In this document: piece after piece, positions 8,528-17,696 of the stretch | Layout of the letters: every line of letters starts with the position of its first letter | Position numbering within the stretch: the first letter of the stretch is position 1 | Assembly (NCBI RefSeq): GCF_004745425.1 | Contig: NZ_PGGK01000006.1 | Coordinates: 94,426 to 158,425 of the forward strand | Direction of reading: 5' to 3' | DNA: 64,000 bases | DNA from: Methanolobus halotolerans | Lineage (GTDB): Archaea > Halobacteriota > Methanosarcinia > Methanosarcinales > Methanosarcinaceae | Position numbers and translations under genes: made by a program | Notes under the pieces: model-generated | Told to the model about the DNA's origin: nothing | Database searches by the model: none | The model's input: only the letters and a program-made list of their open reading frames with translations

Positions 8528-9718
8528 ATGATACCAGATGATTCCTATGACATAATAGTCGCTGGAGCAGGGCCTGCCGGCTCCACGGCAGCAATGTATG
8601 CAGCCCAGAGAGGTTTGTCCGTACTTCTCGTGGACAAGAAAAAAGATATTGGCACGCCCCTGCAATGTGGTGGTTTCCTGCCACATCGAGAGACCCTGAG
8701 AGAACTGGTCCCAAATGCCGAACTGCCATATACCCTGGAAGAAATACCCTCATCCTGCATACATACAAGTACATCCTACCAGCGCTTCATAGCACCTGAC
8801 GGCATTTCCAAAGGTTTCCATGTCAGTGCAGATGCGATAGACAGAAGACGCTTTGACAAACATCTTGCCATGCTTGCAGGAAAGGCCGGTGCGCAGATAC
8901 TGGTGGGGACTAATGTGATCAAGGTCAATGGCACCGAACTTCTCATGGACGGGGCATTCGGGGAGTTCTGTGTGAAAGGCAAGATCATTATCGGGGCTGA
9001 CGGACCAAATTCCATAATTGCGAAGTCCAATAATATGCTAAGGAATACTGACCCAATGGGCACAGGTACGGCATTCGAGTATGAACTAAGCGGAGTGGAT
9101 GTGGACAGGGAAGCCGTGGAGATGTATTTTGGAAGGGATTACGTACCCGGAGGTTATGCCTGGATAATCTCGCAGGGCGGGGATACAGCAAATATAGGCG
9201 TAGGTATCCGTGAAGCCATGTTCGAGCATCAGATGTGTGCCAGGGACTACCTGGACAGGTTCATGCATAAGCATCCCATTGCTGCCGGCAAACTGGAAGG
9301 AGCATCTATAGTGTCAGTTGTCGCCGGTCTGGTTCCGGTTGGAGGCGCCCCAAAGGTCACAGCCACAAAGGACACAGTTATCGCAGGTGACGCCGCAGGA
9401 CATATCATCGCTACCAACGGGGGCGGGATCTCCACCGCAATGGTAGGCGGCAGGATAGCAGGTGAGACAGCTGCGGACCACCTTGAAGGAAAATGCGACC
9501 TCACAGATTATGAAAAGCGATGGAGAGAGCAGATGGGACTTGAGATCAAGACAGCAGTCTATACAAGAAAGCTCATGGATAAGCTTATGCTTTCCGACAG
9601 ACTGATGAGTGCAGCCATCAGAATGATATCACCGGAACATATGAAAGCCATACAGTGCGGCCAGTTACCTGGTACTGTCAGGAAAAGCCTGCTAAAACTT
9701 AACGCCGGTCTGACCTGA
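8528..9718 (+). CDS. Geranylgeranyl reductase family flavoprotein (probable digeranylgeranylglycerophospholipid reductase)
   Basis: 396 residues. The FAD-binding Rossmann motif is at residues 8-30 (DIIVAGAGPAGSTAA). The family signature LQCGGFLP follows at about residue 50. The second FAD motif is GDAAGHI with NGGGIS after it. These enzymes saturate the isoprenoid chains of archaeal membrane lipids at the cytoplasmic face; the reductant is usually a ferredoxin. Several paralogues are common in methanogens, so the lipid substrate is not certain. An AT-rich TATA-like block (GATTTTATAGATC, about 8482-8494) lies 40 bases upstream. The gene is followed without a gap by the GGCT-like gene. Confidence 0.85.
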   Translation: MIPDDSYDIIVAGAGPAGSTAAMYAAQRGLSVLLVDKKKDIGTPLQCGGFLPHRETLRELVPNAELPYTLEEIPSSCIHTSTSYQRFIAPDGISKGFHVSADAIDRRRFDKHLAMLAGKAGAQILVGTNVIKVNGTELLMDGAFGEFCVKGKIIIGADGPNSIIAKSNNMLRNTDPMGTGTAFEYELSGVDVDREAVEMYFGRDYVPGGYAWIISQGGDTANIGVGIREAMFEHQMCARDYLDRFMHKHPIAAGKLEGASIVSVVAGLVPVGGAPKVTATKDTVIAGDAAGHIIATNGGGISTAMVGGRIAGETAADHLEGKCDLTDYEKRWREQMGLEIKTAVYTRKLMDKLMLSDRLMSAAIRMISPEHMKAIQCGQLPGTVRKSLLKLNAGLT

Positions 9719-10096
9719 ATGTACATCTTCGTCTATGGTTCGCTCAAAAAAGGTTTTTCAAATCACAATCTACTGCAGAGTTCGGAATTTATCTGTAAGA
9801 CCAGGACACAAGAAGAGTTTGCTATGATCGACCTGAATATGTTCCCTGGCGTCATAAAGGGAAAAAAGGTATCCCGCATCCAGGGCGAGGTTTATGAACT
9901 GGATTCAAATACTTTAGAACAGATAGATATGTATGAGGGTGAATGGTATTCAAGGGAGAGTGTGGAGCTGGAAGCAGGTTTCAGGGCACAGATATATTTT
10001 CTCATAAAATACCCCCGGTATTCCGAAGGCCCTATGGTTATAAGTGAAGGGAACTGGACTGAAAAGTTAATGCAGGAGTCTAATAATGTCAGATAA
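9719..10096 (+). CDS. Gamma-glutamylcyclotransferase-like (AIG2/BtrG) protein
   Basis: 125 residues. The fold signature YGSLKKG lies at residues 5-11, and the expected catalytic glutamate falls in the IDMYEGEWY segment. The length is typical of the small GGCT/AIG2 family, which cleaves or rearranges gamma-glutamyl amines. Its ATG directly follows the stop of the reductase gene (TGAATG), and it overlaps the next gene by 11 bases, so a three-gene operon is likely. The biological substrate in methanogens is unknown. Confidence 0.75.
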   Translation: MYIFVYGSLKKGFSNHNLLQSSEFICKTRTQEEFAMIDLNMFPGVIKGKKVSRIQGEVYELDSNTLEQIDMYEGEWYSRESVELEAGFRAQIYFLIKYPRYSEGPMVISEGNWTEKLMQESNNVR

Positions 10097-10709
10097 TGAA
10101 GAAAATACAGATATCAGTTTTTCAGGAGGCACCATAGGCTACGAAGCACACGGGAATCTTTATCTTAATATAACAAACAAGTGCTCTGCTAACTGTTATT
10201 TCTGCGTGAGGGAATCTTCAGATGGCGTTTACGGTTACAACCTCAGATTATCAAAGGAGCCAAGCTATGATGAGATAATCAAGGAACTTGAACAGTCCGA
10301 CCTTAAAAAGTACAACGAGATCGTATTCACAGGCCTGGGCGAGCCGACGTGCAGGCTTGAAACCGTACTTGATGTTACCCGGTGGCTCCATGAAAGAGGC
10401 GTTCGCGTAAGGCTTGACACGAACGGCCATGCAAAACTGATGTATCCTGAAACAGATGTGGTCACTGAACTTAAAAATGCAGGACTTGATTCGGTCTCAG
10501 TAAGTCTTAATGCAGAGTCGGAAGAGAAGTATGAGAAGATATGTAAGCCTTCTCTGAAGAATGCCTACGATTCACTGATCGATTTCACGAAAGAAGCAAT
10601 CGAAGCCGGGATCGCTACCCGGATGACTGTTGTCGGAATGCCTGAGATAGACATCGGCAAGTGTGAAAAGATAGCCAGAGACCTTGGCGCCGGTTTTCGT
10701 GTACGTTAA
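10086..10709 (+). CDS. TatD-linked-type radical SAM protein
   Basis: 207 residues. The cluster motif is CSANCYFC at about residues 33-40. It is followed by FTGLGEPTCR, a form of the GGEP motif, and RLDTNGH. Length, motif spacing and the lack of a SPASM domain fit the TatD-linked radical SAM family (TIGR04038-like), usually found beside or fused to TatD nucleases. No TatD gene is in this window. The gene overlaps the upstream GGCT gene and runs tail to tail into engB with a 4-base overlap. The reaction is unknown. Confidence 0.78.
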   Translation: MSDNEENTDISFSGGTIGYEAHGNLYLNITNKCSANCYFCVRESSDGVYGYNLRLSKEPSYDEIIKELEQSDLKKYNEIVFTGLGEPTCRLETVLDVTRWLHERGVRVRLDTNGHAKLMYPETDVVTELKNAGLDSVSVSLNAESEEKYEKICKPSLKNAYDSLIDFTKEAIEAGIATRMTVVGMPEIDIGKCEKIARDLGAGFRVR

Positions 10710-11338
10710 CTTCTGAAGTACTTGAAAAGGTCATCCCTTCTCTTATCATGCAGACGTTGCCTGATAATCAATTTCAGAGATTTTATCTGCCCTTTCTTCG
10801 CACTCATAGGTGCGACCATATTTATCCACTGTCGCCATGGTGGCAGCATACCCAGCTTATCTGTTATTCCGTCAAGCATGGAGTCCAGTTCTTCTTCTCT
10901 TACTCTGTCGGTCTTGTTAACAGCAAGTACGACATCGATACCAAGTTCCTTCAGGAAATCGAACATCTCTATGTCAATGGGTATCTCCTTACGTGACTCC
11001 CATCGCTCCACAACCTCTACGAAAACCGGACCATCCACGACCATCACTGCCATCATGATCCGTCCGGCATTATCCTCAATATAGCGTACGATCTTATCTT
11101 TTACGATATCCTGCTTGCGTTCCTTGACCCCGCTCATGAAACCGAAGCCTGGCATATCGGTGATGAGAAGATCCGATAAACGAATGTGAGCAGGTATAAG
11201 TGTCACACCCGGACGCTTCCCCACCTTGACCTTCCGACCGGTAAGTTCCCTTATAAGTGATGATTTTCCCACATTGGACCTGCCAACAAATATAATCTCT
11301 AAGCTGGCACCTTCTGTTTTATTTTCGCTTTTTGCCAT
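10706..11338 (-). CDS. engB: GTP-binding protein EngB/YsxC family
   Basis: 210 residues. The GTPase motifs are G1 GRSNVGKSS at about 17-25, G3 DMPGFG and G4 NKTD. The family GTPase assists large-subunit ribosome assembly in bacteria; archaeal members are shorter known but presumed similar. A basic C-terminus (KRRDDLFKYFRS) is present. The ATG overlaps the stop of the upstream DHH gene (TAATG), so the two are coupled in one operon. Confidence 0.9.
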   Translation of the reverse strand: MAKSENKTEGASLEIIFVGRSNVGKSSLIRELTGRKVKVGKRPGVTLIPAHIRLSDLLITDMPGFGFMSGVKERKQDIVKDKIVRYIEDNAGRIMMAVMVVDGPVFVEVVERWESRKEIPIDIEMFDFLKELGIDVVLAVNKTDRVREEELDSMLDGITDKLGMLPPWRQWINMVAPMSAKKGQIKSLKLIIRQRLHDKRRDDLFKYFRS

Positions 11339-12342
11339 TACTTTTCACTTGTATCCTTGCGCTCTTCCTTCCCTATCGCAGCGTCCAAATCACTAAGGAA
11401 TTTCATGAACGAGTCCCTGGGGATCCTTGCGCCTGCAGCGGAAGCATGACCTCCGCCAGTACCCCCATGCCTGGGTGCGATAGTACGCAGCAGCCTGTTA
11501 AGGTCCGCCGCACCATTCCTTGAACGCAGGCTCATGTCATAAACCTGCTTCTTATACCTGTACTCGGCTGCAATACCAACACCCCTTCTGCCGTAGGATG
11601 CTGCAAAGATAGCTGATTTTGACATATATCCTTTAGGGTCTATCACATATGCAAGATTATCAAGTGATTCCACCTGCTTTTTCACCCTGAGACGCAGCAT
11701 TTCCTCAAGATGTGACCCTTCTTTTGCAAGCTGGGGGATATCCGGAATCTCCGAAGGGATTACATCATGAGAGAGAGGAGCAAGTAACTTCCTTTTAAAA
11801 TTATAATTGCGCCCCATATAGATAAGAGCCTGGATAAGCGTACCTGCCTGGTAGAAAAGGCTTCTTTTGTCCCAGTCAAGCAGCCATTCCCTTACAGACG
11901 GAGTATTATCATGATAATCGCCGATCGCACCGTAGATAGCAACCCTGCGAATATCCCTGTTCAGCTGTTTCTCAAAAACCTTATATGTCAGTTCCGCTGC
12001 ACAGATATTCACATCATGGTGCAGCCAGTCGACATCCCAGCATTTCCCGGGCAGAGGATGATGATCGATATAAGTAACACTGGAAGCCTCCGAAAGTTCC
12101 GTGAGCCTCTTGTACAGTTTCTTACACGCACGTTCATCCACAGCAATATCGCAGATTATGATATTACTGTATCCATCCGCAAGCTCCAGTTCATCAAGTA
12201 TGCCTACAGGAGAAGTAAAATAAACATCAGAACCAGGGTAAGCACTTTTTGCAATGGCACCAGAGCACACACCATCAGAATCACCATGTGTCAAAATAAG
12301 GGAGCTGCTTTTAGTGGAATTGTGTAGGCCTTTCACTTTCAT
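11338..12342 (-). CDS. DHH family phosphoesterase (RecJ-like)
   Basis: 334 residues from the ATG at 12342. Motif I is LTHGDSDGVCSGA. The second metal site is in the IIICDIAVD segment, the DHH motif is YIDHHPLPG at about residue 92, and the C-terminal DHHA1 motif is GGGHASAAGARI. Known members are Mn-dependent exonucleases or nanoRNA/cyclic dinucleotide phosphodiesterases. Archaeal single-domain forms act on short RNA or DNA. I prefer 12342 because AAAGGT lies about 10 bases before it; an in-frame TTG at 12351 would add three residues. It is followed by engB with a one-base overlap. Confidence 0.88.
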   Translation of the reverse strand: MKVKGLHNSTKSSSLILTHGDSDGVCSGAIAKSAYPGSDVYFTSPVGILDELELADGYSNIIICDIAVDERACKKLYKRLTELSEASSVTYIDHHPLPGKCWDVDWLHHDVNICAAELTYKVFEKQLNRDIRRVAIYGAIGDYHDNTPSVREWLLDWDKRSLFYQAGTLIQALIYMGRNYNFKRKLLAPLSHDVIPSEIPDIPQLAKEGSHLEEMLRLRVKKQVESLDNLAYVIDPKGYMSKSAIFAASYGRRGVGIAAEYRYKKQVYDMSLRSRNGAADLNRLLRTIAPRHGGTGGGHASAAGARIPRDSFMKFLSDLDAAIGKEERKDTSEK

Positions 12343-12435
12343 ATGAATCAATACCTTTAATATCAGTTTAAAAGAAAATACACGTATTTTAAGAACAGAC
12401 TTCTACCAGAGAAGCAAATATCAACTATCTTATTT

Positions 12436-13707
12436 TTAGTTTATGTTACCCAGATATCCTTTTATAGAATCCAGCAGATCGAAAAAAAACTGGAACTTAC
12501 CATAATCTTCTTTTTCTGTTTCTGCTGTAGGAACAGTATCCTCAGCATAGTTGTTTTCAAACTGACCATCTGCAGGTCCATCCCGATCATTTTCAAACCG
12601 ATCGCTATCAGAACTCTGAGACGGATCAGAGACCTGCAATAAAAAGCGCCTGGAGTAAACAGTATCTTCATATTCTTTTGAATCAACTGATTTTACCTTT
12701 ACAGAGGGAATGACAATGTTGCCTGCCATTTTCATCCTTACAGAGTATGTCAGATCCAGGCTATCAGCAGGATGCAGAACTTTACCCCCGGATGTTTCCC
12801 CGGACACTAGCACAGCTCCCGGAGGGATTTCGTCAGAAACAGAAACATACGTTGCCCTGTTACCTTCATTCTTCACAATAACATTCACATCGAGGACATC
12901 ACCGACCTGGACCGAATCTGCAGAAACAGATTTTACCAGGTTCAGGAATGGGCCATGTACAATTATTTCCGAATTGTTTAGGGTTTTTGTATAAGTGCGC
13001 CCTTCCATATTGACCAGAACCCGTGTGCCCGAAAAGTTATAGGTTCCTGGTTTCAGGGCCTTTAAAGAATATCTCACTGTTTTCTGCCCGTAGGCAGCCA
13101 TGGAAAAATTTCGTACCTGGTCGATATCAGGATCAAGTATAAACTCTTGCGGGATGGAAGAGATCAGTTCTACATTTTCCAGAGGTATTCCCCCGAGGTT
13201 TTTTATATTGACCTCTATATGTGCCCGCTCATCCATATATATCTCATCAGACCTCTTTTCTACCACAGATATAGTCGCATCGATCTTCTTTACGATCTTT
13301 GCCTGCGCAAGTGACCGATTTGCAATGGCAACACTGATGGTTGTATAGGGTACGGGTATATCGTTACCTGTGATTATCTCTACCGCAGTGATATTCAGGC
13401 GATCATCAAAAACATAATTGTCGGGGATATCCGAATTATTCAGGGCAAGAATAGTACCCCAGGATTCCGAACTGTTAGACATGACCGACAACATCACATA
13501 ATCTGTATCCGTGTCTGAAGCTCTGGAAGGAGAAAAATCCAGGGCAGTGATCAGATAGCCACTGGCATTTACTTCCTCCCCCCAGTATAGAGTAAACTCT
13601 TCCGCTTCCAGCCATTCTATATCATCGGTAGTTGATTGTGCACCTGCTTGACCACACAGCAACACAAGAACTACCAATAACACCGGTTTGAACAACAACT
13701 GTCTCAT
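12436..13707 (-). CDS. Secreted COG1361-like surface protein
   Basis: 423 residues from the ATG at 13707. A clear signal peptide (KPVLLVVLVLLCGQAGAQ) is followed by beta-rich domains with CARDB/DUF11-like repeats (DERAHIEVNIKNLGG; VQVGDVLDVNVIVKNEG). The C-terminus is acidic and then a short amphipathic tail; no clear membrane anchor or PGF-CTERM is visible. An AGGAG lies upstream and the start falls six bases after the stop of the upstream gene. An in-frame start at 13752 exists but would overlap that gene and spoil the signal peptide. It shares architecture with the upstream gene and is probably a diverged duplicate. Confidence 0.75.
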   Translation of the reverse strand: MRQLLFKPVLLVVLVLLCGQAGAQSTTDDIEWLEAEEFTLYWGEEVNASGYLITALDFSPSRASDTDTDYVMLSVMSNSSESWGTILALNNSDIPDNYVFDDRLNITAVEIITGNDIPVPYTTISVAIANRSLAQAKIVKKIDATISVVEKRSDEIYMDERAHIEVNIKNLGGIPLENVELISSIPQEFILDPDIDQVRNFSMAAYGQKTVRYSLKALKPGTYNFSGTRVLVNMEGRTYTKTLNNSEIIVHGPFLNLVKSVSADSVQVGDVLDVNVIVKNEGNRATYVSVSDEIPPGAVLVSGETSGGKVLHPADSLDLTYSVRMKMAGNIVIPSVKVKSVDSKEYEDTVYSRRFLLQVSDPSQSSDSDRFENDRDGPADGQFENNYAEDTVPTAETEKEDYGKFQFFFDLLDSIKGYLGNIN

Positions 13708-13712
13708 GGCGA

Positions 13713-15311
13713 TTACTGCTTTCTCCTGCGTCCATATACAGCATATACGCAAAATAGGACAAATACCAGCGTGGTTGCTTCAAAGCCTGGTTGTACTCTG
13801 TTTTCATCCTCCGCATATTCACTGTCACTGGAAGGGGATGAAGAACTGCTTGAAGGCGACTTATCACCTGATGTACCCTCCGGAGAGAAATCAGCACTTG
13901 TTTGCTCCGGATCTACCACAGAGATCACAGGCATATTGGACACTTTCTCTCCTTTGAAGTCCTCAAAATCGATGAAGGTAGATGTTGTTGCAGGCAATCT
14001 TATTTCACCGGCCTCTTTAGTCTTGATTATATAGGAATAACTGAGGGTCTTGCCCTTGCTGACAACTTCCTTGAAGTTCAGGTCCCCACTTACAAAAGTA
14101 ACAGTTTCGGGCAGAGTTTCGGATGCGGTCACACTGGCCCTAACAGTGCCTTTATTTGCCACTGCTACGGTAACTTTGACCTCATCACCCGGGCTTACAG
14201 TGGATGGATTTATTGTTTTAGTCAGGACGATATCCGGTCCGGTGATCTTGACGGAGGGGGTTTTTGATTTGAATGTATGTACTTTCCCTTCAGAATCGGT
14301 AAAAGTTGCAGTAGCTGCCGGAACTTTATAAGTACCTGTTTTTACTGGCTTGAGGGTGTACTGGAACAGCTTTGCCTTTGTCTCACCGGGAGCAAAGGAC
14401 AGTTTTGTTTCCTGACTGATACTATCCTGTAGTTCCATATCCCCAAGTACAGGGTTTGTGATCGTTGCCGAGTTCACACTATATATCCCGTCGTTCCAAA
14501 TACTCACCGAAACATGAGCCGTGCCATCCATATAGACATTCTCAGTAATCGTCTTCGTAATGATAAGTTCGACAACTGGCTCGATGGTGAGTGTTTTTAC
14601 TTTGCGATCCTCATTGATATCATCATTTATGTCCCGCGACTTTGTGGTAACAGTGATATCCTTCCTGGTCTGCTCCCAGTACTCGGGTATCTCGAACTTT
14701 GCCACGATTGGGTCCAGTGCCTCATCCTCTTCAATGGCAATTAAATGATGGCTGAGCTTTCCCGAGACAAGCTCCATACCATTGGGATCGATCTCAACAT
14801 CCATTTCTGAGGCTCTGGCATCACCCTCATTCTTGATGTTGATAGTTGCTACTATATACCTGGGGGCCATGTCCCTGGGATCGTATGTATCTTCTTCAGT
14901 AGAGATATCTATTTTCATCCTGGGTACTGCCCTTTTGTATACCTCCACAGATGCATGGGGATCATTCATGTTACCTGTCCATTCATCCACTTTCAAGGTA
15001 ACGGATTTGATGAATACCTTTATATCCTCACCATTCTCCGTATCACGGTATCCCAGACTTCCTCCCACTTTTAATGGCGATATCTCTTTTACTTCACCAT
15101 CCCGGGAGATACTTATACTTACAAAGCCGTCTTTATTGAAGTCCTCGGCCTTGATAGTGTAGTCATCCATTTTTATCGTACTGCCCCAGTAAAGGGTACC
15201 GCTCTTATCTGCTTTGTCTTTCCATTCGACATCTTCAAGAGTATATGCTAAAGCGGGTAAGCATAAAAGCAAAATAAGACATACTATGAAAATAAGGAAT
15301 TTTCTAAACAT
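13713..15311 (-). CDS. PGF-CTERM-like anchored S-layer-associated protein
   Basis: 532 residues. The signal peptide has the hydrophobic core FLIFIVCLILLLCLPALA. Several immunoglobulin-like COG1361/CARDB repeats follow (MDGTAHVSVSIWNDG; VSPGDEVKVTVAVANKG). A serine- and acid-rich linker leads to PGFEATTL, a hydrophobic stretch and a GRRRKQ basic end. That tripartite tail matches PGF-CTERM, which archaeosortase A cleaves and replaces with a lipid anchor. The gene starts after GAGGTTGTGTT and lies between the small charged protein gene and its truncated paralogue. It is probably exposed on the outer cell surface. Confidence 0.82.
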   Translation of the reverse strand: MFRKFLIFIVCLILLLCLPALAYTLEDVEWKDKADKSGTLYWGSTIKMDDYTIKAEDFNKDGFVSISISRDGEVKEISPLKVGGSLGYRDTENGEDIKVFIKSVTLKVDEWTGNMNDPHASVEVYKRAVPRMKIDISTEEDTYDPRDMAPRYIVATINIKNEGDARASEMDVEIDPNGMELVSGKLSHHLIAIEEDEALDPIVAKFEIPEYWEQTRKDITVTTKSRDINDDINEDRKVKTLTIEPVVELIITKTITENVYMDGTAHVSVSIWNDGIYSVNSATITNPVLGDMELQDSISQETKLSFAPGETKAKLFQYTLKPVKTGTYKVPAATATFTDSEGKVHTFKSKTPSVKITGPDIVLTKTINPSTVSPGDEVKVTVAVANKGTVRASVTASETLPETVTFVSGDLNFKEVVSKGKTLSYSYIIKTKEAGEIRLPATTSTFIDFEDFKGEKVSNMPVISVVDPEQTSADFSPEGTSGDKSPSSSSSSPSSDSEYAEDENRVQPGFEATTLVFVLFCVYAVYGRRRKQ

Positions 15312-15351
15312 AACACAACCTCATGTCTTTTGTTAAGTCATTACAGAGATA

Positions 15352-15855
15352 TCAATTTTTAGGAATAAGTTGTTTGAAACCCTTAATCTGTGAGGGTCTG
15401 TCAATAGCTTTTGTCCGGGAAGTGGAGCCTGGCAGATCGGTCATGGCAGGCTGCTGAATAGCAACTATTGTATTATCATCGATTGAACGCTGGCTTTGAT
15501 ACCCGGCTTCGATACTACGCCCGATATCTTCTTCAATTGTATTGTCATGTGTTGCGTCTGACCTGTTCTTTTGTTTCTGAGCATCTTTTCTGGAGAGACT
15601 TGCATTCACATCCCGTTCTTTGGCTTTGGCACCATCTTCTTTTCCCTTCTTGTAATTCTCACTTACAAGTTTACCAAGACCCGATTCTTTGGCCAGTTCC
15701 TCGAGCATGGAGTACTGTTCACTAACCCATCCAAGTTCTGAGTGTTTATGGTAGCCTACTTCAAAACCAAGATTGCAGGAACTTTTGATAAGCTCGTCGA
15801 TTTCCGATCCTGTGAGCTGCGTTTGCTCTTCTTTCTTTTTGAAGAATCTTACCAT
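15352..15855 (-). CDS. Small charged cytoplasmic protein, unknown function
   Basis: 167 residues from the ATG at 15855, which has GAGGGTG six bases upstream. A GTG at 15870 in frame would overlap the upstream stop. The N-terminal half is helical (LTGSEIDELIKSS, then YSMLEELAKESGLGKLVSENYKKGKEDG). The rest is low-complexity, polar and probably disordered. No known domain. Tight spacing after the RAD55-like ATPase gene suggests that the two products work together. Confidence 0.6.
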   Translation of the reverse strand: MVRFFKKKEEQTQLTGSEIDELIKSSCNLGFEVGYHKHSELGWVSEQYSMLEELAKESGLGKLVSENYKKGKEDGAKAKERDVNASLSRKDAQKQKNRSDATHDNTIEEDIGRSIEAGYQSQRSIDDNTIVAIQQPAMTDLPGSTSRTKAIDRPSQIKGFKQLIPKN

Positions 15856-15866
15856 TTCAAACACCC

Positions 15867-16610
15867 TCACTCAAGAAGTCCCTGGACGGACATACCTTTT
15901 TCAGTAAAATCAACGCTGCGCAGATTGCAGTCATGCCTGGTGCCCCTCATTTTTATGACCTGTATTGCACGCGTCATGGTTTTATCATAAAGGAAATTGT
16001 GCAGGAATATGACCCCATGGGAAGCAAACTGTTCTGTGGAATATGCAGTCGAATCGGTCATCTCGGAAATAAGTATAGTAGTACAGCCAAGCTTCTTAAG
16101 GTTCCGTATGAATCGACTCATTTCCTTTTCCTGCAAGGAAGGATCCTTTGTGGTAAAACGGATAGCTGAAACGGAATCTATTACGAGCCGTTTTACATCG
16201 TATTCAGCAACATAGGCTGCAATTTCCTTGAAGACTGTTGCAGGGGATGGCGCTTCATGCTCTCCGGGAGAAGACCCGACATCATATTCAGGAGTTACAT
16301 AGTCATTGAGTTCGTCAATAAAACCATACTCCATCCGTGGTCCGAGATCGGCAAAAAGCAGTTTGTTCATTTTAACCAAAGGTATGACATTCATGGCATA
16401 ATTTGACATGTCATCGATTATATTCTGCGGACTTTCTACCAGACTTACATAAAGCCCGACTTCCCCATGTGTTGCACCGTGAGCAAGATACTGCACACAA
16501 AAAGTGGTCTTGCCACTTCCCGGAGGCCCGCTTACAAGATAAACGCGCTGAGACAGTAGTCCCCCTTGCACGATTTCGTCAAATCCATCTATTCCGGTTC
16601 CAATTCTCAT
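15867..16610 (-). CDS. RAD55/KaiC-family ATPase
   Basis: 247 residues, a single RecA-like KaiC domain. The opening GIDGFDEIVQGGLLSQR is the family start. Walker A is GPPGSGKTT at about 28-36 and Walker B is RLVIDSVSAI. Single-domain archaeal members are widespread, often linked to signalling or motility, and their partners are mostly unknown. GAGGGTA precedes the ATG. It is the first gene of a minus-strand group with the charged protein and two surface proteins. A very AT-rich stretch at 16625-16720 lies upstream and is shared with the divergent NIF3 gene. Confidence 0.85.
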   Translation of the reverse strand: MRIGTGIDGFDEIVQGGLLSQRVYLVSGPPGSGKTTFCVQYLAHGATHGEVGLYVSLVESPQNIIDDMSNYAMNVIPLVKMNKLLFADLGPRMEYGFIDELNDYVTPEYDVGSSPGEHEAPSPATVFKEIAAYVAEYDVKRLVIDSVSAIRFTTKDPSLQEKEMSRFIRNLKKLGCTTILISEMTDSTAYSTEQFASHGVIFLHNFLYDKTMTRAIQVIKMRGTRHDCNLRSVDFTEKGMSVQGLLE

Positions 16611-16764
16611 GAAGTACCCTCATTGTATTATAATAATAGTTATTGATATTATAGTTATAATATTAATATATGTATATTTTTATCGTCTTAATTCTATATA
16701 TAAATTGCTTATATTATCTCCATTTCTGCGATAAATTGAAATCTCTTGAAAATTATCGTTATTT

Positions 16765-17505
16765 ATGAACCTTTCAGATGTAGTAACAATACTTGAAGAG
16801 ATAGCTCCTCCCGAGCTTGCTGAAGATTTCGATATCGGGAAAATTGGATTGACACTTGACCTTGAAAATGATATCCGGAAAATAGCTGTTGCCCTTGACC
16901 CTACACATTACGTACTAAAAAGAGCCTCCGACATCGGAGCGGATCTGCTGATCACGCACCATACACTTATCTTTGATGCAGTGAACCAGATCAACAAATC
17001 TCTTGCAGATGTACTGAAGATCGCACTGGACAGCAATATATCCCTGTACTCGATGCATACCAACTACGACAGGGCAAAAGGTGGTATCAACGATATACTG
17101 GCCAGAAGGATCGGCCTGTCTAACATAGAGGAGATTGATATTGGCAGGATCGGAACTATAAGTCCGTGTCCGGCCGAGACCTTCTTAAACCATGTTGCAA
17201 AAAGCCTTGATACACATGTCTGGTTCACGGGAAGAAAAGAAGAGGTTAGCAAAGTCATGGTATTCGGAGGTAGCGGCTTTAAAGGCGAGTTCCTGGAGAT
17301 TGCACAAGAGCATGGTGTTGATGCTTACGTTTCTGCTGAGCTCAAACATGATATAATACGCTCCTGGGAAGACATCCTGCTGGTAGATGCCACGCACTAC
17401 GCAACAGAGAACCCGGGAATGGAGGAGCTATGCCCAAGGCTGGAAGACAGACTAGGACTTGACGTGGAGTTCATTGACCACAACCCCTTCATAAAGACAC
17501 TTTAA
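16765..17505 (+). CDS. NIF3-like dinuclear metal-centre protein
   Basis: 246 residues with both halves of the NIF3/YbgI family: LITHHTLIFDAVNQ at about residues 71-84, SMHTNYD soon after, and the C-terminal DATHYATEN plus acidic metal ligands. Family members form hexameric rings binding two metals. They have been called GTP cyclohydrolase I type 2, but the physiological role is unsettled. The upstream region contains TATATATAAATT near 16693-16704. A small gene follows ten bases later, starting with its own GTGATG signal. Confidence 0.85.
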   Translation: MNLSDVVTILEEIAPPELAEDFDIGKIGLTLDLENDIRKIAVALDPTHYVLKRASDIGADLLITHHTLIFDAVNQINKSLADVLKIALDSNISLYSMHTNYDRAKGGINDILARRIGLSNIEEIDIGRIGTISPCPAETFLNHVAKSLDTHVWFTGRKEEVSKVMVFGGSGFKGEFLEIAQEHGVDAYVSAELKHDIIRSWEDILLVDATHYATENPGMEELCPRLEDRLGLDVEFIDHNPFIKTL

Positions 17506-17514
17506 GTGATGTAA

Positions 17515-17685
17515 ATGTGTGAAAATGATGAAGTGACTGATGATGAGCTGGAAGAAATGCTCGAAGAACAATCGAAATTAAAGGAAAAACCAAAACACAG
17601 AGGTTATGGTGACTACGAAAGAAAAGGTATCTACAGGGGACCTTCGGTCAAGAAGGATGAACAGGAGAATACAGATTCTTCCTGA
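17515..17685 (+). CDS. Small acidic/basic hypothetical protein (56 aa)
   Basis: ATG at 17515, stop TGA at 17683-17685. The N-terminus is acidic (MCENDEVTDDELEEMLEEQ). The second half is basic and aromatic (HRGYGDYERKGIYRGPS). GTGATG lies 4-9 bases upstream. The gene follows the NIF3 gene by nine bases, so it is probably co-transcribed. No known domain; the low-complexity character suggests a flexible binding protein. Confidence 0.6.
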   Translation: MCENDEVTDDELEEMLEEQSKLKEKPKHRGYGDYERKGIYRGPSVKKDEQENTDSS

Positions 17686-17696
17686 TCTGCTTTTGG

